Notes: generated by a model from the letters alone, not told the origin. A stretch of DNA of 40,243 nucleotides from Candidatus Auribacterota bacterium (GCA_016932965.1 JAFGBW010000129.1:1-40243), one strand, 5' to 3'; positions 21,074-30,996 are shown, counted from the stretch's first letter. Translations and numbers: made by a program.

Positions 21074-21303
21074 TTTCACCACGTAGGACATGACTCAAGA
21101 CAGGATGTCCGTAGTACAACAGCACGGAGGGCAAGACTTATTGTGCATTAAGTTTTAAATTTTGGGTTATACCGTCATTTTATCATTCCAATTTATAACT
21201 CAAAATGCACAACATAAAAATCTTATCCTAAATTATCTCCGTGCTCTCCGTGTCCTGCGTGGTGAAAATATTTCTTTTTAAAAATTTCCGGAATTGTCAA
21301 ACT
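21074..21303. repeat. Intergenic short-unit repeat element, copy C, with conserved 3' flank
   Basis: Left arm ttcaccacgtaggaca...agcacggag (21074-21130); right arm tctccgtgctctccgtgtcctgcgtggtgaaaat (21236-21269); flank to 21303 shared with copy E. Confidence 0.75.
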
Positions 21304-21656
21304 GTACTAGTCCACCCCCTGAGGCGGTGGTTTTCTGGATTAATCATGAAATGAGAAAAATGAAAAATTGGATTTCCATAAATAAAGACGAAAAACACAT
21401 CAAAAAAGAAAGAGAAAAGGCCAGAGTTTTGCGCCAAAGCCGATGGTGGAAACAAAAACTCATGGAGGGGGTTTGTTATTATTGCGGAAAACAATTTTCT
21501 CCATCAGAATTGACCATGGATCACCGGCTGCCTTTGGCGCGAGGAGGGAAAAGCACTCAAGGCAACTGCGTCCCCTGCTGCAAAGAATGCAACAAGACAA
21601 AAAAATGCCTCACTCCGGCAGAACTCATTTTGAATCAAATCAGGCAGCCGTCATGA
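21294..21656 (+). CDS. HNH endonuclease (start probably 21351 or 21360)
   Basis: CYYCGKQFSPSELTMDHRLPLARGGKSTQGNCVPCCKECNKTK, full HNH with two CxxC pairs. Confidence 0.88.
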   Translation: MSNCTSPPPEAVVFWINHEMRKMKNWISINKDEKHIKKEREKARVLRQSRWWKQKLMEGVCYYCGKQFSPSELTMDHRLPLARGGKSTQGNCVPCCKECNKTKKCLTPAELILNQIRQPS

Positions 21657-22684
21657 ATGAAATTCAGATACAACACCGTAAAATCGGAAGAGAACATTCA
21701 CCGTTTGTGATTGCTGGAATCGGGATCAATCATGAAGGCTCTTATGAAAAAGCCATTCAGCTTGTGAATGCGGCATATGAAGCTCATGCGGATTGCGTGA
21801 CATTTCAGTGTCACATCACAAAAGCTGAAAGGATTCAGGTGAACTCAAAGACACGGACCGTTTCAAAAGAGCGGTTATGGGATATCATCAAAAGGAGTGA
21901 ATTGTCCGAGCACGATGAAATCAAGATAAAGGAATATTGCGAACGGAAAGGGATCCTCTATCTTTCAGCGCCTTTTTCAAAAGAAGCAGCCGAACGATTG
22001 CATAAAATGAGAGTACCGGCTTTTAAAATCAGTTCCGGAGACTGTAATAATCTTCCCTTGATCGAGCATATTGCCAAATGGGGAAAACCCATCATCCTTT
22101 CAACAGGAATGAATGATATGGCCTCCATCATTAAATCGGTCTCCCTCATCCGAAAATACGGCTGTCCGCTCCTTGTCATGCATTGCACCTCTTGCTATCC
22201 AACTTCTCATGAAAAAGTCAGGCTCGATACGATATCGGAACTGGAAAAAAAATTGAAAGTTCCAGTGGGACTTTCTGATCATTCGAATGGTATTTATACC
22301 TGTCTGGGTGCCGTTGCCCTCGGAGCCTGTGCTCTGGAAAAACATTTCACCATTTCCCGGAGTTGGCCGGGTCTCAATCATTTTTTCTCCATCGAGCCGA
22401 TGGAATTAACTGAAATGGTCAAAGGCTCGAGGGCTGTTTTTTCCGCCCGTGGGGGCGGAAAAATTATTTTTCCTGAAGAACAGATTGTGAAGGAAATGGC
22501 TTCTTCATCGGTCGTGACTATTCTTCCTGTAAAAAAAGGGGAGGAATTCACCTTGAAAAACATCTGGGTGAAACGACCGGGAACAGGCCAGATTCCAGCC
22601 TCTGACTTAAAAAAAGTACTGGGAAAAAAAGCGAAAAAGAAATTAGCCATGAATGTTTATATAAATGAGAGGGATATCGCATGA
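21653..22684 (+). CDS. N-acetylneuraminate synthase-like (NeuB family, with SAF domain)
   Basis: IAGIGINHEGSYEKAIQLVNAAYEAHADCVTFQ; KISSGDCNNLPLIEHIAKWGKPIILSTGM; VGLSDHSNGI; C-terminal SAF. ATG at 21653 in ATGA overlap with the HNH stop. Confidence 0.88.
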   Translation: MNEIQIQHRKIGREHSPFVIAGIGINHEGSYEKAIQLVNAAYEAHADCVTFQCHITKAERIQVNSKTRTVSKERLWDIIKRSELSEHDEIKIKEYCERKGILYLSAPFSKEAAERLHKMRVPAFKISSGDCNNLPLIEHIAKWGKPIILSTGMNDMASIIKSVSLIRKYGCPLLVMHCTSCYPTSHEKVRLDTISELEKKLKVPVGLSDHSNGIYTCLGAVALGACALEKHFTISRSWPGLNHFFSIEPMELTEMVKGSRAVFSARGGGKIIFPEEQIVKEMASSSVVTILPVKKGEEFTLKNIWVKRPGTGQIPASDLKKVLGKKAKKKLAMNVYINERDIA

Positions 22685-23631
22685 AGGAAAAGCCTTTTTC
22701 CTGTTTTGTGACCGGCGCTTGCGGTTTTATCGGACGCAGGTTGAGTTATAAATTGCTTCAGAGAGGTGCTCATGTAACCGGACTGGATACGGCCCTTTCT
22801 CATCCCCAATCACTAGACGATCAGCATTTTCATTTCATCTCCGGTAATTTGTCGGAAAAGGAAAAAGAAATCAAAAAGCATTTCCTTTCAGCCGAACGCA
22901 GTGGAAATGAAACGGTTTTCCATGCTGCTGCGATTTCGCATAACTCCGCCTGTATAAAGGACCCGGCACGCGCCGTGGAAGCCAACGTCATGCTGACCGA
23001 AAAAATACTGGAATTTTGCCGGAAAAATGGCGTGAAGAAACTCCTTTTCTTATCCACCGGACTCGCATACGGAGAAGAATTAAACCGTCCGGCAAAAGAA
23101 AGCGACCCTGTTTGTGCATTCAATTTTTATTGTTCTACCAAGCTGGCAGCGGAAAAACTGATCGAAGGCTATGCAGAGGCATTCGGTATGACCGGCATTG
23201 TTGTCAGGCTCAGTAATGCCTATGGTCCCGGCATGAATCCGGATACAGTCACCGGAACTATTTTAAAACAGATCGCTGATCGTGAATCCATCCATGTCAA
23301 GGATTGGATGCCGGTCAGGGATTTTATTTTTGCTGAGGATGTGGTTGAAGGCTTGATCCGTCTGAGTGTCTCAATCCGGGAAAGCGGATACCATCTTTTT
23401 AATTTATCCACAGGGACCGGCTCTTCCATCCGGACCCTTGGAGAACTGGCTTCGGGATTATCCGGACTTCCCCTTCAACAGCCGGACATCCAGAATAACC
23501 GTGCTAAAAAACCTCCTTCGCTTATTCTTGATAATCACCGTTTAATTGAAAAAACAGGCTGGGAACCGAAATATTCCCTGAAAGAAGGCATGAAAATAAG
23601 CGTTGAGGAATGCAGACGATTATCTGATTAA
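22681..23631 (+). CDS. NAD-dependent epimerase/dehydratase (extended SDR)
   Basis: FVTGACGFIGRRL; YCSTKLAAEKLIEGYA (YxxxK); VRLSNAYGPGM; RDFIFAEDVVEG. Confidence 0.92.
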   Translation: MKEKPFSCFVTGACGFIGRRLSYKLLQRGAHVTGLDTALSHPQSLDDQHFHFISGNLSEKEKEIKKHFLSAERSGNETVFHAAAISHNSACIKDPARAVEANVMLTEKILEFCRKNGVKKLLFLSTGLAYGEELNRPAKESDPVCAFNFYCSTKLAAEKLIEGYAEAFGMTGIVVRLSNAYGPGMNPDTVTGTILKQIADRESIHVKDWMPVRDFIFAEDVVEGLIRLSVSIRESGYHLFNLSTGTGSSIRTLGELASGLSGLPLQQPDIQNNRAKKPPSLILDNHRLIEKTGWEPKYSLKEGMKISVEECRRLSD

Positions 23632-23652
23632 AACAAAAAGGAAGAATTGGAA

Positions 23653-24621
23653 ATGTCAAAATACCCATGGCTGAATAGAGCCGCCGTGATAAAAATAAAC
23701 CTGTTCTTTGCCGTTTTCTTACAGGAAGCGGCATGCGAAAACGCCGATTCCATGCTCATCTCCTCAGTGGAAAAAAACAGATATCAGGAAGTGAATCAGG
23801 CTCTTTCCAAAGGAGCGAATCCCAATCTGAAAAACATGGACTTTGATTCTCTTTTGCATATAGCCGTAACGCACGCTTACAACAAACTTGCCGCCCTGTT
23901 GATAGACAAAAAAGCGGATATCAATGCCCGGAATAAATATGGAGAATCTCCTCTTCATCTTGCTGTCAGACATGACCATACGGTCCTGATACAATTCCTT
24001 CTGGATAAAGGAGCGGATATCAATTTAGCAGACAAGGGAGGGGAAACCCCTTTATTTATTGCCATACGGCGAAGAAATGAAAATCTGATTCAGTATCTCA
24101 TTTCCAAAGGAGCTGATGTCAATGCGAAAGATAAGAATAAAAAATCCCCGCTGCATCTGGCGGCAGAGATGGGGCGGCCTGGTCTTGTCTCTTTTTTAAT
24201 TTCCAAAAGAGCCAACGTGAATGCGAGAAGTTTCCATTTGCAGACCCCGCTGCATCTGGCTGTCCTGAAAAAAGATTATGCTGTTGTCAAACTTTTGATC
24301 GACCAGAAAGCAGATATCCATGCAGAAGATTTCTTACAAAGAACACCCCTGCATCTGGCGGCAGAAGCAGGTGAAGCGGGGCTTATCTCTCTTCTGATTT
24401 CCAAGGGAGCCCGTGTGAACGCCACAAATGATCACCTGCAGACCCCGCTGCATCTGGCTGTCCTGAAAAAAGATTATGCTGTTGTCAAGCTTTTGATCGA
24501 CCAGAAAGCAGATGTCCATGCAGAAGATTCATTGAAAAAGACCCCCCTTCAGCTGGCCAATGAGGATGCAAATAGCAAAACCATAGCAAAGCTTTTGATC
24601 CAGTCTGGAGCAGCAGAATAA
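23653..24621 (+). CDS. Ankyrin repeat protein
   Basis: Multiple ~33-aa ANK units (e.g. NKYGESPLHLAVRHDHTVLIQFLLDKGADINLADKGGETPLFIAIRRRNENLIQYLISKGADVNA). Confidence 0.95.
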   Translation: MSKYPWLNRAAVIKINLFFAVFLQEAACENADSMLISSVEKNRYQEVNQALSKGANPNLKNMDFDSLLHIAVTHAYNKLAALLIDKKADINARNKYGESPLHLAVRHDHTVLIQFLLDKGADINLADKGGETPLFIAIRRRNENLIQYLISKGADVNAKDKNKKSPLHLAAEMGRPGLVSFLISKRANVNARSFHLQTPLHLAVLKKDYAVVKLLIDQKADIHAEDFLQRTPLHLAAEAGEAGLISLLISKGARVNATNDHLQTPLHLAVLKKDYAVVKLLIDQKADVHAEDSLKKTPLQLANEDANSKTIAKLLIQSGAAE

Positions 24622-24688
24622 AAAGATAAAGGGGGAAAAATAATTTTGAGTTGTGAATGTTGAGTTACAATGTCATTTCATATTTCCA

Positions 24689-24746
24689 ATCTCTGCGTGT
24701 CCTTTTTGGTGAAATCAATTTAAATAGTTCCGTATCTGCCAAACTT
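24689..24746. repeat. Partial element, copy D (right arm plus flank)
   Basis: atctctgcgtgtcctttttggtgaaat...tctgccaaact, similar to copies C and E. Confidence 0.6.
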
Positions 24747-24938
24747 CATGAGTTCTCCGCTGATGGTGGTGAGCGACCCTCTGGATTGATCAATAGTTTC
24801 CTATCGTTTGTTTGCCCCCTTTTTCGGTTATTAACCGCATAAATAAATCTTCTATCTTCAATTCATCTTATGCTATGTTCTCATTTCAATTAACAGGCTG
24901 AGCATTCATTTTTTAAAATGACCCGGACAATATAAACC

Positions 24939-25676
24939 ATGCTGAACAACAGAAAAATCGTGGTCGTGCTTCCTGCATACAAGGCAGAAGCAACTTTGAA
25001 GCAAACTTATACAGAGATCGACCACTGTGTTGTTGACGAGGTGATCCTGGTGGATGACGCCAGCGATGACCGGACAGTGGAGATCGCCAAAGAACTGGGT
25101 TTGAAGGTCTTTGTTCATGAGAAAAACCAGGGTTATGGAGGCAATCAGAAAACCTGTTACCGGGAAGCCTTAAAACTGAACGCGGACATCGTGATCATGC
25201 TTCATCCGGATTATCAGTATACGCCGAAGTTATTGATCGCCATGGCTTCCATGCTGGCTTACGGCCAGTATGACATGGTCTTGGCTTCCAGAATCCTTGT
25301 CAAAGGCGCGTTGAAAGGCGGAATGCCTCTATATAAATACATTGCCAACCGCTTTCTGACGTATTTTGAAAACCTGTGCCTGGGTGTGAAATTATCCGAA
25401 TATCACACAGGATACCGCGCTTACACTTCCCAACTGCTGAAAACCATCCCCTTTGAGAAAAACAGCAATGATTTCGTCTTCGACAACCAGTTGATTGTCC
25501 AGGCAGTGCATCGCCAGTTTCAAATCGGGGAGATTTCCTGCCCTGCCAAGTACTTTCAGGAGGCTTCCTCCATCAACTTCAGACGGTCCGTGAAATACGG
25601 CTTCGGCGTCCTCCTCTGCGCTATCGCCTTTCTTCTCCACCGTACCGGTATCAAAAAAATATCTTGGCTAAAATAA
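24939..25676 (+). CDS. Glycosyltransferase family 2 (dolichyl-phosphate mannose synthase-like)
   Basis: VVVLPAYKAEATL; VDDASDDRTVEIA; GYGGNQKTCYREAL; MLHPDYQYTP. Confidence 0.92.
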   Translation: MLNNRKIVVVLPAYKAEATLKQTYTEIDHCVVDEVILVDDASDDRTVEIAKELGLKVFVHEKNQGYGGNQKTCYREALKLNADIVIMLHPDYQYTPKLLIAMASMLAYGQYDMVLASRILVKGALKGGMPLYKYIANRFLTYFENLCLGVKLSEYHTGYRAYTSQLLKTIPFEKNSNDFVFDNQLIVQAVHRQFQIGEISCPAKYFQEASSINFRRSVKYGFGVLLCAIAFLLHRTGIKKISWLK

Positions 25677-25720
25677 GAAGCCGTCATTGATCTTATTAAC
25701 TGAACAGGGGTTATTAACAT

Positions 25721-25931
25721 TTTCTCGCGCAGAGACGCTGAGGCGCAGAGAAAAATGGGTAATGCATTTTACATAGAGACATTAGTAGTTACACACGATG
25801 TATTGTCTTTGTTTTGAATTTTATTGCGATGGAACATTAATGGAATTATCAATCAGGTGTTGAACCTTATCGGTTCAAGCTTTGAGTTTTTTCCTGAGGA
25901 AACTGATTTATCCATATTCTCTGCGCGAGAA
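25721..25931. repeat. Intergenic short-unit repeat element, copy F
   Basis: tttctcgcgcagagacgctgaggcgcagaga (25721-25751) and inverted tctctgcgcgaga (from 25919). Confidence 0.7.
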
Positions 25932-25967
25932 CTAATAAGTTTTTTTCATCCTATTCCGCCTCAGAGC

Positions 25968-26597
25968 TTATTTTATATAAGCTTGAATTAACTTCTTAAT
26001 TACTTCACAGATAAGGGAAAACTTTTTTTCAGCGAGCCATTCTTTATTGAATACGCTGGCTCCGAATGCGGCGGCTGAGGCACCGCAGGTGAAAAAATCC
26101 CTTATATTCTGAGGAGTGACCCCGCCGCAGGCCAAAAGTTTGACGTCCTGCAAAGGTGCTTTGATTTCCTTGAAATACTGGGGGCCGAAAGAATTGGAAG
26201 GAAAAATTTTCACCATGGTGGCGCCGCAGTTCCAGGCATCGTATATTTCTTTTGGCGTCAATGCTCCCGGAAAAACAGGTATATCATGCTTCACACAATC
26301 ATTCACCACTTCCTTATCAAGCACAGGCATCACGATAAAAGTCGCCCCGGCATTGAGAGCCTGCTTCAAATCTTTCCTGTTCAGAACGGTTCCGGCTCCG
26401 ATCATGAGCCGGCCACGGCTGTACCGGACCATCTCTTTGATCAATTCGGGCGCACCTTCCGTGTTTAGGGTGATTTCAACGCTTTTCAAGCCGGATGCGA
26501 TGATGGAGTCCGCAAGAGGATGAATAACCTCTTTTTTGATCCCGCGAAGGATCCCTAAAAGCGGAAGCCGGTTAAATTCTTTTAGATTCATATCCAT
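25968..26597 (-). CDS. eda: KDPG/KHG aldolase
   Basis: LLGILRGIKKE; VEITLNTEGAPELI; MIGAGTVLNRKDL; VFPGALTPKEI; KIFPSNSFGPQYFKEI; CGGVTPQNI. Confidence 0.93.
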   Translation of the reverse strand: MDMNLKEFNRLPLLGILRGIKKEVIHPLADSIIASGLKSVEITLNTEGAPELIKEMVRYSRGRLMIGAGTVLNRKDLKQALNAGATFIVMPVLDKEVVNDCVKHDIPVFPGALTPKEIYDAWNCGATMVKIFPSNSFGPQYFKEIKAPLQDVKLLACGGVTPQNIRDFFTCGASAAAFGASVFNKEWLAEKKFSLICEVIKKLIQAYIK

Positions 26598-26639
26598 TCA
26601 TGTCATGGTTTAGAACTCATTATTATACATTTTTTAAAT

Positions 26640-26700
26640 CCTCTCCGTGTCCTCCGTGGTGAAAATTTGAATCTAAACAATTTCCTCCAATTGTCAAACT
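26640..26700. repeat. Partial element, copy E (right arm plus conserved flank)
   Basis: ctctccgtgtcctccgtggtgaaaat...aatttcctccaattgtcaaact matches copy C. Confidence 0.75.
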
Positions 26701-26755
26701 ATGGTAGCCTAAAAGATGCACCAGCGATTAACCTGGAAAATGATCCGAAAATATC

Positions 26756-28225
26756 CTATCCACTCAATTCATGAAAGGGGCGGGACAGTTTCAGATAATT
26801 TTTTTGCTCGCAAAAATGAAGCAATTTTTCGATCTCCTTATTTTTTCTGGGAACAATGTCATACATCCCCCGGAAATAACTCAATTCCTTAAAATCAAAA
26901 TAATCCTGGAAACGAAAAGGCAGTTCTTCGGAAGAAATGAGCCTGCCTTGTTTCAAAAGTCCCGCTCTCCGGAAGAAATCTTCGGTCTCCATTCCGCAGC
27001 CGATAAACCTTTCGTCAAAGCCCCCTGTCTTTTTCAAGGCTTCATGGGTCAGAAGAAGAACCGGCACGATGGGGACTGTGATATTCTCCTCGAATTGAAC
27101 AGGGATGTTTTGTCCTTGTTTTGAAAGAGCAATGCCACAACAATTATTCTTCGGGGAAACCGATTTCACAAGCTGTGTTAACCAGCCTGAGAGGGCCGGC
27201 AGACAGCCTTCCTCTAAAAGGATGATATTTTGATGATTTTTAAAGTGGGCCAATAAAACATTTTTATGGAAAGCACCGCAGAGAGTAGAGCTAGTATAAA
27301 CCGGAAACGGAAAATCTTTCCATTGATGAAGATGGCCTTTTTTATCTTTTGTGATATTGAAGATAGCTGGTTCATACGTTTCGTTCGTGTTTCTCCGGAT
27401 GCTTTCTATGAGAATGGATACCTGTTCGCGGGTGTAATGAGAAACAATGATCCCTATGCCGGTTTTTCCATTGGATGTTCCTGAGAAAGTGATTTCAGGC
27501 CATGGAGGACAATAAGGGGGAAGAAGCTGGTTATTCAGACAGAAACCCCAGATATAAAGGACGAGTTGATTGATATATAGCAGCTCTTTGGAGCGTTCGG
27601 ATTGAACCGTGCTGGGGACGTTCTGGAGCGTCATGTAAGTTTCCGCCTCTTTCAAATGCGCGAATACAAAATGATTCAAACCGGCATGATGAACGCGTTC
27701 CGTGAGATTGGAGTGTTCATGCCCGTAAAGAATGAAGCGGGTATCAAAACCACCCACTTCATGGAGTGCCTTTTTTGACAAGGCCATGAACACTCCATTG
27801 GCCCCGTAATTTTCCATGATCGTGAATTCATCGAATGCGTGAGCCTGCCAGTGATCCGGTGTATATCGTGCATTTTCTGGAATATAGCTCAGATGGTTTT
27901 CTCCTGTTTTTTCCATGGCGTTGATGAAAAGTTCTACCCATCCGGCCCTGAAAAAATGGATGTCGTCTTCGATGATGAAGGTATAATCGTGATGCCAGAA
28001 TCGCGTTATAATACGGTTCTTGCTCCAGGAAATGCCGGCATTAGGAGCGGTGGTGAATTCAATGCCTGCCGTTTTTAAAAATTCAACAGTTCCATCCGTG
28101 CTGCCGTCATCGGAGACAAACAGTTCCACCGGTGAAGAAGAAGGGGGAAAAACCGATAAATCATGCAGAATGGCCTGTAAATGAGGCAAACGATTGAAAG
28201 TGGCAATGCCGATTCCGATTTTCAT
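26756..28225 (-). CDS. Glycosyltransferase family 2, probable two-domain protein
   Basis: IGIATFNRLPHLQAILHDL...VSDDGSTDGTVEFL; EDDIHFFRAGW; second GT-like half GIIVSHYTREQVSILIESIRRN...GGFDERFIGCGMETEDFFRRA. Confidence 0.82.
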   Translation of the reverse strand: MKIGIGIATFNRLPHLQAILHDLSVFPPSSSPVELFVSDDGSTDGTVEFLKTAGIEFTTAPNAGISWSKNRIITRFWHHDYTFIIEDDIHFFRAGWVELFINAMEKTGENHLSYIPENARYTPDHWQAHAFDEFTIMENYGANGVFMALSKKALHEVGGFDTRFILYGHEHSNLTERVHHAGLNHFVFAHLKEAETYMTLQNVPSTVQSERSKELLYINQLVLYIWGFCLNNQLLPPYCPPWPEITFSGTSNGKTGIGIIVSHYTREQVSILIESIRRNTNETYEPAIFNITKDKKGHLHQWKDFPFPVYTSSTLCGAFHKNVLLAHFKNHQNIILLEEGCLPALSGWLTQLVKSVSPKNNCCGIALSKQGQNIPVQFEENITVPIVPVLLLTHEALKKTGGFDERFIGCGMETEDFFRRAGLLKQGRLISSEELPFRFQDYFDFKELSYFRGMYDIVPRKNKEIEKLLHFCEQKNYLKLSRPFHELSG

Positions 28226-29070
28226 AGGGTATTTTCCAGGATAGTCTTCATGGGATAATGGGTTTTAAATTGTTCATGACTTTTTTTTCTCAACATATTC
28301 ATTGTATCCGGATTGCTGAGATAAAAAAGACTTTTTTCAGCCAGTTTATCCGCAGAAATAAAAGGGATTTCCACTTCCGGATAAGGATAAAACTCTGAAG
28401 GTTCTGAAAGAATAAAACACCGGTTGTTCAGCAAATAGGAAATCCTCACCTGTTCGAATTGATCCGTTCCCTCATTATGGATATTCCAGATGATTTTGGA
28501 CCGAGAAATGAAAGCATCCCTTTCTTTTCCGTAACAACCGAAAAGCAAATGGGTTCGAATATTTGGAAGATGATTCAGCGCATCTAAAATGCGGTTTCGT
28601 CTTTCATCCCTGCTTCCATAAAATAATATGTCGATGTCTTTTTGAGTTCTATCAGCAATCTGTTCAAGAGCACTGTGATATCCTATAGGAACGTATCGGG
28701 CATGAATGTCCAATCCTTTTAAAAAATCAATGTTCTCCGGAGAATAGTCCCATACTGCATAGGCGTGCCGTAACACGGCTTCCATATTCTTGAAATAATC
28801 CGGTGAATTTTTCGTTTGATCCCGCAGTCTGGTCAACTGTTCCAGCTGATATGGAATGTAGGAATAGTTCATCAGCGAGGAATCCATTTTCACCAAATGC
28901 CAGGCCAGGATGATATTGATTTTGTTTTCCTCCAGTTGGTTTAATTTTAATGAACAGGAAACGCCGAGGGTATCAAACGTACTTTTAAGAAGAACTGCCA
29001 GTTCAAACAAACCCAATGAATGAGGGTAGTCCTTGGGCATCCATAAACAGACGTGATAGGATTTTTTCAT
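28222..29070 (-). CDS. CgeB-like glycosyltransferase
   Basis: DILFYGSRDERRNRILDALNH; HNEGTDQFEQVRISYLLNNRCFILSEPSE; 4-nt overlap with the next gene. Confidence 0.6.
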   Translation of the reverse strand: MKKSYHVCLWMPKDYPHSLGLFELAVLLKSTFDTLGVSCSLKLNQLEENKINIILAWHLVKMDSSLMNYSYIPYQLEQLTRLRDQTKNSPDYFKNMEAVLRHAYAVWDYSPENIDFLKGLDIHARYVPIGYHSALEQIADRTQKDIDILFYGSRDERRNRILDALNHLPNIRTHLLFGCYGKERDAFISRSKIIWNIHNEGTDQFEQVRISYLLNNRCFILSEPSEFYPYPEVEIPFISADKLAEKSLFYLSNPDTMNMLRKKSHEQFKTHYPMKTILENTL

Positions 29071-29251
29071 GTCAGGCAGCAGTTTAATCTGAATAAGCCA
29101 TAAGGGGAAAGTTTTTCTTTTTTGGAAAATATACCAGTTGCAAAAATAATGTCAGTTTTTTAGAATTATTCTTATAAAAGAAATGGCGGATTTATCCATG
29201 ATTCTTTGATGTAATCAAGATACCTGCTTTTTTTACAGGAGGAAAACCACG

Positions 29252-30703
29252 ATGAAAAACATGAAAAAATACAGATCATTCGCTATCAGATGCCTCGTTT
29301 TTTTGAGTTTATTATCCGTTGGACTTTCAGTCCCGGTATCGGACGCTTTGAAAGGGATGGAAGACGCTTTTGTTCAAATCAGTGAAACCGTTGGGCCGGC
29401 TGTTGTAACGATTGGCGTGGTGCAGATATTGAACCGCGGTTATGGCCAGGGACCAAGGGGAGAATATTATTCCTTTGAAGATTTTTTATATGATTATTTC
29501 AAAAATGCACCCGGAGGAAGACAGGAATTCAAACAGAAAGGGCTGGGTTCCGGATTCATCATAAACCAGGAAGGCTATATCCTGACCAACGACCATGTTG
29601 TAGGCGATGCGGATGAAATTGAAGTGACCCTGCCGGACGGAAGGACATTCAAAGCCGCATTCATTGGAAGCGACCCCAGAAACGATATTGCCCTGATTAA
29701 AATCAACGGAGATAATCTGCCTTATGTTAAACTGGGTGATTCCGAACAGGTCAAACCCGGTCAATGGTCCATTGCTTTGGGGAATCCATTCGGCAATATT
29801 GTGAACAATCCCAAACCCACTGTCACGGCCGGAATTGTTTCAGCCATCCACCGGACACTCCATGTCTATGAAGAAGGAAGAATGTACGGGGATTTGATTC
29901 AGACCGATGCCGCGATCAATCAGGGAAACTCCGGAGGACCTCTGGTTAACCTGGCCGGAGAAGTCATCGGAATCAATACGCTCATATTCAGCCCTTCAGG
30001 CGGAAATGTGGGGATTGGATTTGCCATCCCCATCAACCGAGGAAAAATGATTTTAAATGACCTGATCAGCGGTAAAGAAATCAAGCACGGCTGGCTGGGA
30101 TTATGGCTGCAGGATATGGACAGGGACATGTTGAAACAATTCGGCATGGCGGAAGATAAAAGCGGAGCTTTGGTATTCAAAGTGGAGGAAGGGAGTCCTG
30201 CGGAAAAATCCGGATTTTTATCCGGGGATATCATTGTGGAAATTCAAGGGGAGCCCTGCAGGGATTCCAACGATGTGACGCGCATCATTTCAGGGACTAA
30301 ACCCGGCCAGACCATTGAATGTAAAATTTTCAGAAAAAAACAGATCCAAACCATAAAAGCGGCCATTGGAGAAAGAAAAGAGCCTGAATCCTCCAGAAGA
30401 AAGTCGCCTGTTGCTGCACAAGACCAGAAAGTATTTGAATGGCGGGGTCTCCGGGTTGAAAACATCACGGACGATATCGCTGAAAAATTAAACCTTCCTT
30501 CTAGGGAAGGAGTGGTGGTCAGCGGCGTTGCCTTTGGGTCCAGTGCTCACCGGGCCAAAATCCGTCCAGGGGATGTCATTTATTCCATCGCCCAGGAACC
30601 CGTTGACACCGTGGAAGATTTTTATTCCGTGGCGAAAAAGTATTCCAAAGGGGATGTTCTGATCCAGACTTCGAAAGGTTACATGGTCTTGTTTGAAAAA
30701 TGA
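29252..30703 (+). CDS. htrA: HtrA/DegP-type serine protease with two PDZ domains
   Basis: GSGFIINQEGYILTNDHVV; DIALIKI; TDAAINQGNSGGPLVN; two PDZ-like regions; N-terminal signal. Confidence 0.95.
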   Translation: MKNMKKYRSFAIRCLVFLSLLSVGLSVPVSDALKGMEDAFVQISETVGPAVVTIGVVQILNRGYGQGPRGEYYSFEDFLYDYFKNAPGGRQEFKQKGLGSGFIINQEGYILTNDHVVGDADEIEVTLPDGRTFKAAFIGSDPRNDIALIKINGDNLPYVKLGDSEQVKPGQWSIALGNPFGNIVNNPKPTVTAGIVSAIHRTLHVYEEGRMYGDLIQTDAAINQGNSGGPLVNLAGEVIGINTLIFSPSGGNVGIGFAIPINRGKMILNDLISGKEIKHGWLGLWLQDMDRDMLKQFGMAEDKSGALVFKVEEGSPAEKSGFLSGDIIVEIQGEPCRDSNDVTRIISGTKPGQTIECKIFRKKQIQTIKAAIGERKEPESSRRKSPVAAQDQKVFEWRGLRVENITDDIAEKLNLPSREGVVVSGVAFGSSAHRAKIRPGDVIYSIAQEPVDTVEDFYSVAKKYSKGDVLIQTSKGYMVLFEK

Positions 30704-30773
30704 GCGGTCTCCTCATAAACGGTTAGGATAGTATCATTCTCCGGGGATCGGAAGAAAACAAAAAATAAATTTT

Positions 30774-30940
30774 TTCGCTCAGAGGCGCAGGGAAAAGGAT
30801 ATGATCATTATTGATACAACGCAGGAACCTGTTTTTCTGAAAATTCATCAATAATATGCAATGACTCTCAAATATTGTATTAGATATTAAATGATTTTTT
30901 GTTATATTATCTCTGCATTTCTGCGCCTCTGAGCGAGAAC
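30774..30940. repeat. Intergenic short-unit repeat element, copy G
   Basis: tcgctcagaggcgcag (from 30775) with exact inverted counterpart ctgcgcctctgagcga (30921-30936). Confidence 0.8.
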
Positions 30941-30996
30941 CAACCATATCTAACAAACTATAATTATTTAAGATGCCCTGGATTGGAAAAAGCACC

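Noticed and set aside
23653-24621. Ankyrin repeats as a CRISPR-like or satellite array
   Set aside because: The repeats are in frame and code for canonical ANK units.
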